Below, one piece after another: positions 48,667-60,032 of a stretch of 64,000 bases of DNA. Within the stretch, counting starts at the first letter, position 1; every line of letters starts with the position of its first letter. The stretch spans positions 8,556,001 to 8,620,000 of the forward strand of contig NC_065872.1 of assembly GCF_933775445.1 (NCBI RefSeq), read 5' to 3'. A program made the position numbers and the translations under genes. The stretch comes from Argentina anserina (lineage: Eukaryota; Streptophyta; Magnoliopsida; Rosales; Rosaceae). Under the pieces are notes generated by a model. That model was not told the origin of the DNA and made no database searches. It saw nothing but the letters and a program-made list of their open reading frames with translations.

Positions 48667-51400
48667 CGTAGAACAGTGTGGTGGTTACGCAATCATCAAA
48701 ATAAATTAAGAGAGTCAGTGACACGAGTAATAGTTCCAAGCAATACCCCGTAGGACATTGTCAGAAAGAGGTATGAAAACAAAGAGTATAATCTTATCGA
48801 ATGTATCACATGGTAATAGAACTACATTCTTCAATTTAAGAGTTGAAAAAACATGGTATTGTAGCAGTTGGATACCACACAATGAGGGTGGTAAAAACCA
48901 TCCAATTGGTTCGGGTGGTCACCAATAATAGTAAAATCGTTTGAGTTATGAATCGACTTAAAGAAACTGAAAAATTAAGCGGAAAACCATGTCAAAAGAA
49001 CTCAAAACTAGGTGAAATTTGGACTTGAAAAACATGGTAGCAAAAACGGCTAGAAAAATGACGAAAAAATCACCATGAACCAGCAGCGCCGATTGCCGGA
49101 AAACTAGCCGGCGGCGGCCGGAGCTAGCCGGTATGGAGGCCGGAGCTGCAGGTCTGACAGGGGACGCCGGTAGAAACTGGGTGGTGGCGCCGGAAACACC
49201 AAAAAGTGGCCGGATGGAATGTGGCCAAAACATCGGAAAGCGTTACGGAAATGAAGGAATAGTAACCATGTATGTCCAAGAGGCTAAAACGACGCCAATT
49301 TTTGACTTTCCGAGATCCTTTTTTAAATTTTACGATCCAAATTCATAATGTAGTGATATTGGGGTCCCATGTAACCCAAAAACGGCCAATTTAAAAGCCA
49401 CGTGAGTTGCAAACGTTGACTATTCATGCTAGGTTTAAGACAAATAAAATTCTCATGAGTTCATCTTGTAAACAAGGAATACGAGAAATTTTATTGAATA
49501 TGTCAATCTTTAATACAACACAAATAAGTTTCTAATTCCAATAGACGACTTAAGCTAAAGTTGAGCAAGAAACATAGCAATACCAACGTCAAACTTGAAA
49601 AATAGTAAGCATAAAACATAGTTAAAAGAGATTGACTAATCAAAAGTCTGTAGCAACAAAAATCTTGCATATCGGATCAGGGGGAGCCTTAGGCTGAAGC
49701 TCAAAAATTTGCTTACTTGAGAATGAAAGAATATTACGTTTTCATCTCTAAAGTTCCTTTAATAAATAGATACAAGTGCCAAAAATGACATGTGTTTCTT
49801 GGAAGTGGAGCATGCATCAAGCTCAACTCTGGTAATACAACGTCATAGACGGTTATTGAATCACTTTAAGTGTGTCCCATAAAATTTGTTATTTTGAGGA
49901 TCTTTTGTCAGCAAATAGTACTGCGTTAGAATAATGAATTTCAACTAAAATAATTGAGTACGTAGACCTTGAGATTATCGTTTATAGACATGAGTTTAAG
50001 AAAACTCAAACATTCAAATAACAGTCGTGATGAAGACGCATCCATAAGAAACGAGGGATGTATAGGTTTCGAGTAATCGAAAATATTCAAGTATGTAACA
50101 TGAATAGAAGGGTTGTGATATATATGGTCACAAAATAATCGATGCATATTAGCGATTCTCATGATCGCATCCAAAACAACAGTGTACTTAGAGAACCACA
50201 CGAAATCGATTTCTTCCCTTTAAATAATAAAGTGACTCCCCCAGGACCGTCACATGAAAAACGTAGACCAAGAGGGGAATCATATCCCTCTTTAGTCTCA
50301 CCGGCGTTATATGAAAGGCCGGAAAGTAGACATGAAAAAGGCTAATAACGCCCGATAATATATATATATATATATTAAAATATATGTTGAAAAATAGCAA
50401 ATTTAAGAAAAAACATACTTGTTGGTCTACCAAATAGACCGCATATAAGTAAATTGCTTTGCATATCGATCGTCATGCAGGAAGCTGCTTGATGAATTCC
50501 TTTTCGATCGTCGTATTGTTGACATAGAAATCTCGTAAGGATACGCTCGAACAATGTTTTTCTTGTGGAAATTAGTAGCTATATATAGAGATCTCTGTCG
50601 TGTATGTCATCACCATGATACAACAAGCGATCATTTTCCTATACGAGCATGTGAAACTTAGTTAGGAACTAAAACGTGTAAAGAAAATGATTGAATCCAT
50701 AAAAAAAATAAAAGGAAAAAAGAATAGAATTTAGATCAAATAGGCCATTGGGCTCGGGAGAGCTGAGGCTCAATAGGAGCTGCTGGGCTAGTACAGGGCC
50801 TATATCTAAGACGGGTCGGTGTAAGGTAGCGACGCGAGTCGGATCTGGAGAATCTGGGTCTGGGAAGGGATGCGATTCAGGTTGAGGACGTTGTGGCGCT
50901 GCAGCATGGAGGTGGCTCGACGAGCGTTCGAGCTCCAATTTGGGGAGCGGGTTCGTCGTTGGCGTTGACGAGAAGTCTGAGCTGCACAACGATGAGGTCA
51001 GAGGACGCCGACCTAGAGAGATGTCGGCGTTCTGGGTTGCGGGGGCGACCTCCACAGTAGAGGGCGACGTCGAGATCCGGAAAAATGAGTGGCGGTAGCA
51101 GCGCCCAGAGGATAGCTAATGATCATGTGGTGACGGTCTGGGTTCGGCGATGGAGTGAACCAGATTGGCGAGGTGGGTTCGTGAGGAAGATGGGGTGCCT
51201 AGAACAATTTCTGGGTGCCCGTAGCAATTACGATTTGCTGGTTTTTTTTCTTCGACAACAATTTGTCGAATTCGATCTGAATTTCCGGCGATGCCAAAAA
51301 AAAGGCTGCCGGGGGGGGGGGGAGAGAATTTCAGGGCTAAGGTCAATTTCTGGTGGTGGCCTCGTCGCTTAGACACTTTAGAATAAAGTGCATGATAACG

Positions 51401-52320
51401 TGTTGGAGGAGGAACGAAACGAGAATAATAACAACGTAAAAGAACATGACGTAACCCTTTAGTGATTGATAATTGGGCCTATATTAGAGGTGGCAAACAG
51501 GTCGGGCCGGGCCAACCCGGTCCATTTTATGCGGGTCAAAACCGTGCTCGGGCCGGCCCATTTATTTATCGTGTCGGGCTCGGGCCATGCCATTTGCTTA
51601 AACATCAAGCCCGGCCCGGCCCATGACCCATGCATATATAGGCCGGGCCAAGAAACTGGCCGGCCCGACCCATTAGCATTATAAGACAATTATAATAAAA
51701 TATCATGTAATTAGAATATTTGTTTTATATAGCTATTTAGAATAGTAAAATAAATAAAATACTACAACATATTATATAATTTATTTTTAAAACATTATGT
51801 ATGTCAAAACCATGACGTTTTTTTCACTACTTTGATAATATTTGTGGAATATTATAGTTAAAATAATGAAATAATCAAGACATTTTAATTTAAAAGTTTT
51901 AATATTCAAGTCTAATAATAATAATAATAATTTAAATATTTATATAAATAATATAAAATTATGTGTTTAACGTGTCAACCCATGAATTTATTGTGTCCGG
52001 GCTTAAAAGGGGCTCGAGCAGGGTCTATGGTCTCAAATATCTCGGCCCATTACAATAACGGGCTCGTGCCAGGCCGGGCCGCTAACGGGCTTGGACTGTG
52101 CCGGGCTGACTTTTAACAGGCCGGGTCCGTGCCGGGCTCGGGCTTTTCGGCCCATTTGCCACCTCTAATATATATATATATATATATATATGCATTACAT
52201 AACTACATCCCTGTATGATTCAGATGCCTAATCTATTACAGATATGTGAATCTATCTCTAACAGGAAACCGAATTAGACTAAGACACACACAAGAGTAAA
52301 ATAGTAATTCTCCCGGAACA
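51401..52320 (-). repeat. 5' LTR of the second Copia element, interrupted by a hAT element
   Basis: On the minus strand it begins TGTTCCGGGAG at 52320 and ends CTCCTCCAACA at 51401. The hAT element at 51485-52167 splits it inside the CTATATATAGGCC box. LTR length without the insertion is about 237 bp. Confidence 0.8.
51485..52167. mobile_element. 683-bp hAT element with TAGAGGTGGCAAA ends
   Basis: Perfect terminal inverted repeat TAGAGGTGGCAAA on both ends, with GGGCCGGGC-rich subterminal regions and an AT-rich centre. It sits in the promoter-like TATATA box of the Copia LTR. The 8-bp duplication falls in a TA run (GCCTATAT on the left, ATATATAT on the right) that later expanded to a TA microsatellite, so it cannot be read exactly. 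Confidence 0.9.
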
Positions 52321-52405
52321 CTTGTGTCAATATTTTTTACAATTGGTGCAAGCTCACAACCTCTTTAAGTGGATGAATTACCTCAGTTATGAAGAGGGTT
52401 GGGCA

Positions 52406-53319
52406 TAGGGCTGGTCATGTTACGGTTACCGCACATTTGGTCGTGAGCCATTACCATGCCAATACTTAATAGTTCGTCACATTTTGTACCACTACCGTGT
52501 CACCACTTTCCGTTACCGTATTGTTTAGTTATCATGAATAACAGTTGGTAATGGTTTGGTTAGGCTCATACCAGTACATTCTGGACCTGGATATATATGC
52601 AGTAGTAATTTTCAGAAAATTACATTTTCATCAAGTCTATTCCTATCTTTGGCAAATGTGAGTTCTAAATTTGGTGTAGCAATACTTTATAAAGTTGTTT
52701 AGCCTTACACCTACAATGCAGACCTAAAAAAAACATACATCTTCAAGTGACTAATAACCAGTCTAGAATGAATAACGAATCCATTACCAAAATCAATTGA
52801 GGATTACGAAACTCCGAGAATTCAATTGATCTTAGTTGAGATTTAAGTAGAGGCTTGAATCTTGCTTACATAGTAATTTTTGTGTGGATTGGCTGGGTTG
52901 TAAGTCTACAAAGGCTCAAGATATGCGAAGTTTGAAAATGGGGATGGGTTATGAGAAATTGAGAAGAGAAACAGTTAGAGGCTTCGAGGCTAAAGTGGCT
53001 GTTCTTTTTGATTGAATGAATGACATACTCCTTAGGGTTTGCTCATTATATACACCTAAATTCAACAAATCTGATCTTTTGGCTATTATACATGAACGGC
53101 AGATAACACATATACTAATAAAACTGAGGGAAATCAATCATGTTCGGCTGGTTGGTAATACCGGACTTCCTCCATTTGCAAAGCCGCTACCGTGCCGAGA
53201 AGCCATATGTGGTACGGCAGAGCCATGCCGTCACTTTCGGTTACAGTTTTTGTCGACGTTGACTCCACCGATTCGGCTGGTTTATGGTCGGGCAGGTTTG
53301 GCATTTAAAACCAGCCCTA
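52406..53319. mobile_element. Probable hAT-like element, about 914 bp
   Basis: Left end TAGGGCTGGTCATGTTACGG and right complement TAGGGCTGGTTTTAAATGCC share a 10-bp terminal repeat. Flanking octamers GTTGGGCA and GTTGAGTG agree at five of eight positions, which allows a decayed duplication. It contains repeated GGTTACCG/CATTACCA-type motifs near the left end. Confidence 0.6.
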
Positions 53320-53794
53320 GTTGAGTGTATGATATCCTACTAAGGTAATCTTCAACCGGAAAAGTTGAACTATATATTGATGTGACATCAACCGTCTTCA
53401 ACCCATATGACTAAATTTTTAGTCCTAAATTATATTTTAAGATTTGAAGTTATTATATATTTAAGTATTATAATTTTGTATTAGATTCTTATTTCAAGTA
53501 AATAAGTTATTTTCATAATTAAGAAATAAGTTTTGATATTTTATTATATATTTTAATTAAAATTATTATTACCTCTCACTTTTCTCATTCAACCATATTT
53601 GATGTGATAGCATAAATTTAACAAAACAAAAGAAATTAAGCAATGACATTGCTAATTCATCTACCTCTTATGTGGAATAACTTAAAGACAAGAATAATCA
53701 ATTAAGTGGGTTGTCATATATATATATATATAGATTATTTTCTTTAATTTATTCATAATTTTATTGTATTAAAAAAACTTAAAATTAAAATTAA

Positions 53795-54058
53795 AATTAA
53801 TTTATTATATTAACCAATTATAATTATAATTAATTTTATTAATCATATAAATATAAATTAATTGTATTAATCATCAAAATTAAAATTAATTATATTGATC
53901 AATAAAAATTAAAATTCATTGTACTAATCAACAAAAAATAAAATTAATTGTACTAATTAACAAAAATAAATAATTATACTAATTCATAAAATAAAATGTA
54001 TTGTATTAACCATCCAAATTAAAGTTAATTGTATTAATCATTAAATTTTAAAATTAAG
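53795..54058. repeat. AT-rich degenerate tandem repeat, about 35-bp unit
   Basis: Units resemble AATTGTATTAATCAACAAAA followed by AATTAAAATT, and recur about seven times with changes. A similar stretch reappears at 55308-55360. Confidence 0.65.
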
Positions 54059-54859
54059 GGCTTCTTATAAAAAAAACTCTATTTGCACACCATTAAATAG
54101 AAAATAGTCAAACAATCTTCTAAAATCATAAAAAAGTCACTCATTCAAAACTCATAAACCGTTACTCTTATTCTTTTAGCAAATTACAACTTGCCATCGT
54201 CGTGTTGTTCACCTAAGATGTCCAATCTCTCCAGCTAGTGTCGACATCAGTAAGCACCAAACCCCCACCACCACCATTGCCATAACTCGCCGGAGCTATT
54301 AGCGCCAAATCACTCAAAATTGAAGGAGCAGGAGCAAAAGGTCGTCGCAATTAATCGGATATCGAAGTCTGAGGAACCGATACGCCGCCGGAGAAGATAG
54401 CACGTCCAAGCCGGATCCCCACTCAAGAAGGGTCTCCAGCAGTAGATATGTTCCACCCGCATCACGCCGTCCTCGGTGCCGATAGGTCCGATTTGCGAAG
54501 GCACCATGTACCACGAAAAGGCGACTGACATGGCCACCGACGTGCACTCCTCACTTCGTATTCGTCGCCTTCAATCGGGTCCCTGAGACTGGGATTGGTA
54601 TGTGTATATTTGGCCGGTGCTATCTTGGCTTGAGGAGATCTGGTTCTGACCGACAAAGGATGACGCTAAGGAGAGTTTGGCTCGCCCGAAATACCCTAGC
54701 TTGGTCGGAGATTCAGTAAAAATGGTGAATGGGTGCCCATAGTAGTTTTCTGGGTGCCTAATTAGGATTTGTGTTATTTTTGTTTGTTCAACTTCAATTT
54801 TCCGAGTTCTGTAAAAGCTACTGAATACGTCGATGAAGTTGAATCAGTCATAATATCAG

Positions 54860-55010
54860 TCACACCACCTGTGACACTACCCATCATAGAACAATATTAG
54901 TGTGACGGGTAGTGTGACAATCAGTTTACCCGTCACACTATCTGTCACATTACCTATCACACTACCAGTCACACTAACTTTGTGCTATGACATGTAGTGT
55001 GACTGGTGGT
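54860..55010. repeat. Cluster of GTGTGAC / GTCACAC motifs in both orientations
   Basis: At least eight copies of GTGTGAC or its complement, often within GGTAGTGTGAC-like words, occur in 150 bp. Because both orientations alternate, the RNA could fold extensively. It is non-coding. Confidence 0.7.
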
Positions 55011-56497
55011 GTTATGTACGACAACATGAGTGTTGATATTTGGATCGTATTAGACTATTAGTTGATTTGAGAAGCTCAAGATCACATAACAATAAACAAA
55101 AGGTTCGTTATTTATAGTCATCTTTCTTCTTCTTCTTCTCCTGACAACATAATCAAATAAAATAGTGTGACAGCGGGTGTGACAGGTTGACTATTTTATA
55201 ATTTCTAGAAAATTGAGATGACATTTTTATAATTGGAAAATAAGTGGTGACTTTTTTCTAATTTATGATGGGAAATGGTACTATTTTATAATTTTCCCTA
55301 AAATTAATTGTATTAATACAAAATTATAATTAAAATTTAGTATAGTTGATAATCAGAATTAAATGTGGGGACCTATTGAATAAACAAATGAAATCAAATC
55401 TCACTCAAATAACTAAAAAACATTGTTAAGGGTTAACAATGTCTTTTAGTCCTCTATTATAACCTTTTAGCCCTTAACTAGATAGATTGGAGATGGTTGA
55501 GGCTAAATTTTAGCCTTTTAGCCCTTAACAAATATGAGTTTAAGATGACTTAACTTGTGTCACTAAATCAAGCAGATACTTACGAGGAAGGCTTGAGCGT
55601 ATGATCTCGCACTAATGCCACTAAATCTAAAGGTACGATTCAATGAGTTTCAAAATTTATGACTATCACGGCCAAATAAATAGATTATGAACTTGAATGT
55701 TTCTGAATCATCAATGGAACTTAAACAGAGGTTGTTTGGTTGATTGTTCAAAGTGTTGTAATAGCTTAATAAAAAGGAAGGGCGTGACCACTCGAGCAAA
55801 ACGAGAAAAAAATAAGGGTTAGTCTAGCTTTATCCTTTTTGCAGCTGGAGGGGGAGGGGACTACGGCCAAGTACCACGTTACTTGATGAATAAGAAAAAT
55901 ATCTGTGGGGATTTGATTCCCCCGCCAGCCAACTGGAAATTTAGAAAGCCGAAAACTAAAGGTGTTTTTTTGTGTGTGTTAATTAAGAGGCAAGATGTTT
56001 TTTTGGTTTTAAACGTCAAAGTCTTGGGTGGAAAGTTGAAAGCAAAATATCAGACGTTGGTGTGGACTTGTTAGGTGTTGTAAGATTATGATTGAGGGAA
56101 GTTGCAGGTAGAGATTAGCATACAAGTTCCGTTAGCCTTCGTTAGGTTTGTTGAACCAAAGTCAGCAAATGTATGACAGTTACTTGAACTGGTTTGCAAG
56201 TACCTAATCCATTATGAGGTTGCTTGGAGAGAAATGCATAAGAAGATGACTATCGGCCGCCCGCCCAAGTCTTCTACGTAACTAATTTTAACTTCTCAAT
56301 TTCATGGAAGCTTGTTCTCTCATGATCTTCATATTTGGATTTCTCTGCAAGTCTCTTTAGTCTACTGGCGGCTTTACGGGTTTTCTAGGGCTTAGGTGAA
56401 ACAATGGGCTATGCCTTAATAAATGTATATTTACTTGACTGACTGTTATCCTGTTTTATACATAACTGTACTGGGAATAGCATAACTTCCTTGAGAA

Positions 56498-59400
56498 CTA
56501 TAAGGTTACCGGAGGCGGAGCTTGGGTGGGGTTTCTGCTGGTTGCAAGTCTCCTTGAAAATTCGAGTCTTGATTTCAGTTGGTTAAATAAATCCCTTAAA
56601 TCCTGCTTCCAGCTCCATGTCGGGTGGTTTAGAGCACGGATGGAATTGAGGCAGACGAGAAGTGTACCGCCTTCATGTAATAGAACCTAAAATTTACACC
56701 AACATAAACCAAGAAGTTTAGAGCAGCCACGATTTGAATCAGGAAAAAATAAAGCTGAAAAGATCATTCAGAAGGTCAGAACAAATAAAATGTCTCATAC
56801 CGTTAACCATAGGGGAAGAAAACCTAAAACAGATGGAAGAGAGGCCAAAACTATACAAGTTAAGGCGAGGACTACATTCTGCCTGATCTGCATGTACAGA
56901 AAGATAAATACAGTAATGTCAGTGAACAGAACACAAAAGACTTAACAGCGAGCAAATAGTGAGATAAATGCTAGCAAGTACCAGGGAAGTTGTTTGGTGA
57001 GACTTGGCAATACAGAATGGCACACCAGATATATTGTCACGCAGCAACAACACGTCGGCAACAGCCACAGCTGTTGCACTGGCACGTTGCGCGAGGACAA
57101 TTCCTACTGTTGCAGCTGCAAGTGCTGGAGCATCATTAATACCTTCACCAACCATTATTAGACCTCCCCCTGTAGTACAATTTCAGAATCTTGTGAGCCT
57201 CACAGTAAATCACTAATTTAAAAAGAAAATGAGTGAAGAAAAAAACCTAGATTTCCATTCCTTGCTTTAATATATCCCTAATGGTAAAAAATTCTGTAAG
57301 CTTTTAACTTTTGTAGATCAAAAACTTTAAGTGGCAGGCATGCCTTCCAGAAATAGTCCGTCATGACACCAATAAACTACCTTCATAATTTCATATACCA
57401 GATGCAACATTGTTCTGATTAAATTGAAAATGACTTGCCAAACACAAAAAAAATGAAGAAAAGTCATATTATAAGTACCACAAGCAATTATATTTTCTCT
57501 TCATTTATTAGAGCAGTATTGCACTATTGCATGCAAGTATATTATAATACCTAGAGTGGACAAACAATTTCCTTGGCCTTTCCATTCTACCTTGGCAAAA
57601 TGAAAGAATATATGATAAAGGGTCACACCTAATTTCCACTACTTTTTCATATGCTTTTTGCTAAACCATGGACAGATTCATACATGATAAATGAACCAAA
57701 TAATGAGACTAATTTCCTCTACTTTAATGGAAACCAACCTATCAGTTGTATCCTAGATACATAAGCAACACCAACAAATCATTTATTTGGCAAATAATCT
57801 GGATTGATGATTGTTTAACTCACCCGTATCCCTTGAGACACCCTTGACATGACTGAGTTTATCCTCAGGCTTCAGGCTGCAATGAACCTCGCTGATACCT
57901 ACAGCCTTCGCAACTCTCCAAGCACTTGACTGATGGTCACCAGTTAACATCATTATACGGAGCTTTGCTTGATCTCGCAGCTCAGAAATGACATCCAAGA
58001 CCCCTGGTCGAGGCCTATCCTCAAGGTGAATCAGTGTTACCTGCAATGAATACTTGACTATTAAGTAACCTAATTGTGTCCTCTCCAATCTTAGCTGTAA
58101 CCCATACTTTATCACACTTTTCCTCAATACTTTGAGTACATTTTTTAATTCCATTTCTTGCTCTCTCATTCTCACTCGTGGAATTTGATATTTGAATCTA
58201 AGCTTTGGACAGTTCCTCAAGATTAGATCCAGAAGGATTCCAGACAAAAATCACACTGGTCTTTGTTTAACATCCAAAGCCAATGTAAGGCCCCTTAAAT
58301 AAGAAACTTTTAAAGTTTCGTTTTTTTTTTATTAAGGCCCTATTCTTTCGTAACATTAACATGAAACCTCACCTTTTCATTGACTGAAAGAGCCGCACGG
58401 ACAAAATCAGTTCCGTATGAAGAAGCATCCACAGCTTCCTTGATCTTTTTGGATGCATCTTCCGATATACATTGTGAAGTGATGAAATCTACTGAACCCA
58501 GAGATGCTTTCAACAGTTTACTCCCTTCAGTTCCTAACTATAACAAAATAGAAATCAATGTATATCACTTTACCTGCTACTGACCCAAAAGAATGCTTAA
58601 AGACGCAGCTGTGAAAGAAAAACCAAATTGCTTCTTAGAAGGGAATTTATTATTGCATGAACTATTGCTACTTCTGATGAACTTCCATAAGAACTTGGCT
58701 AGTTTAATGATTCAAAATGCTTCAATCAGTTCAATGTTAATATATTCAATTAGAAAACATATAGCCATGCATGCACATGCTCATACGAATATATCAAGGG
58801 AGGTTCTTTAACCCGTAGAAAAAGTTGTACTATTAAGTGCAGCAGGTATTAGTGTTGAAATGCAATTGGAATAAATACACACACACACACATCGGGAATA
58901 TAATATAAAGGTTGAAAATATAGCCTATAGAAAAAATCATACAATAAAGTCGATCAGGTATTGGTGTTGATATGTAACCAGAAAAGCAAACAAGAGAAGA
59001 CAGCTGGAAACAAGTTATGCAGTTACTGGAACTCTGCATGGATTAAACAGATGCTAATATATAACAACAGTGGTAGCAGATAGAGCCCATAGAACAGGTC
59101 ACAGAACAAACCGCAACATTTGCTACAGTTGAAATATAGATAAAAGACCCATCAAAACATACCTCAACGCCATTGACAGTAGCAACAAGACCCCTGCCAG
59201 GAAAATACTCAAAACTCTCAACAGATACAGAAGGAAGGTCTTTCCCTTCACTATGGTCTACAACAGCTCTGAAGCAAAAATCAAAAGACTAATGAGTATT
59301 GATCTAATAAGGTTCAGCATAGAAATTTTGTAGTGAAACAATTCAAACACAGCCGATTAGTCAAGAGATGACTTCCAGATGAAAAAGATTTGGTGTGTGC

Positions 59401-59980
59401 CAGCCTTCCAGGTGTAGAATTACTCATTATTGTTTTTGAGCAGGAGATTTAGTACTACTAAAAGTTGAATCATAAAAAGGATCTGAAAATTACAATTGCA
59501 AGTGGAAGGTTTAACACCAAACTTAACAGGAAGCTGTTCAAGAGCTCTACCTTCCAATAGGGTGAGTGGTACCCTTCTCCATTGCAGCAGCGACAGCGAG
59601 GGCTTCTTTTTCACAGCTAGGCATACAACAGGAAGAAAAATCTGATTTATTGTTTCTAACTTGATGTCCATAAATTGGTTCAATTGCTTTGAATGCTAGG
59701 CCACCAGTTGTCAAGGTTCCAGTTTTATCAAATGCAATAGTGTGACATGAAGCTAGAGCATCTAGCACATGACCACCTTTCAGCAAAATTCCCTGTAAGG
59801 AAAATTAAAGGTATCATGTCCGTCATATGGCCAAACTGAGCATTAATTCCACACACTTAGCTGTGAATAGTGATGTTTCTGAACCTACTTCTTCTTACCA
59901 TGTCTGGTAAAAACCACTAGCACTGTGAACCCTTTTTATATAATCCGAAGAGTACTTAACTTTTTTAATGTCAAGTATTT

Positions 59981-60032
<52 letters not shown>

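Larger units (their letters stand above)
45175..52320 (-). mobile_element. Second, older Copia element of the same family, 7.1 kb including two hAT insertions
   Basis: It is on the minus strand, related throughout to the element at 23888-29147. Its 5' LTR (51401-52320) is split by a hAT element and its 3' LTR (about 45175-45391) is more diverged. The sequence after the 5' LTR reads CGTTATCATGCAC on the minus strand, matching the first copy. Interior blocks include integrase fragments and the conserved block at 49930-50215. Just outside the 5' LTR the minus strand reads GACACAAG, as in the internal 3' end of the other copy, so another element may once have shared this LTR. No clear target duplication was found. 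Confidence 0.82.
53330..56490. other. Intergenic AT-rich and repeat-rich region downstream of HMA1
   Basis: No gene was recognised. The 53700-54060 part is a run of degenerate AATTGTATTAATCAA-like units. A block with GTGTGAC motifs lies at about 54860-55010. A stretch near 54730-54800 (GGGTGCC...TTTCTGGGTGCC) resembles 51195-51270 inside the second Copia copy. The last few hundred bases probably hold the HMA1 3' UTR. Confidence 0.45.
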
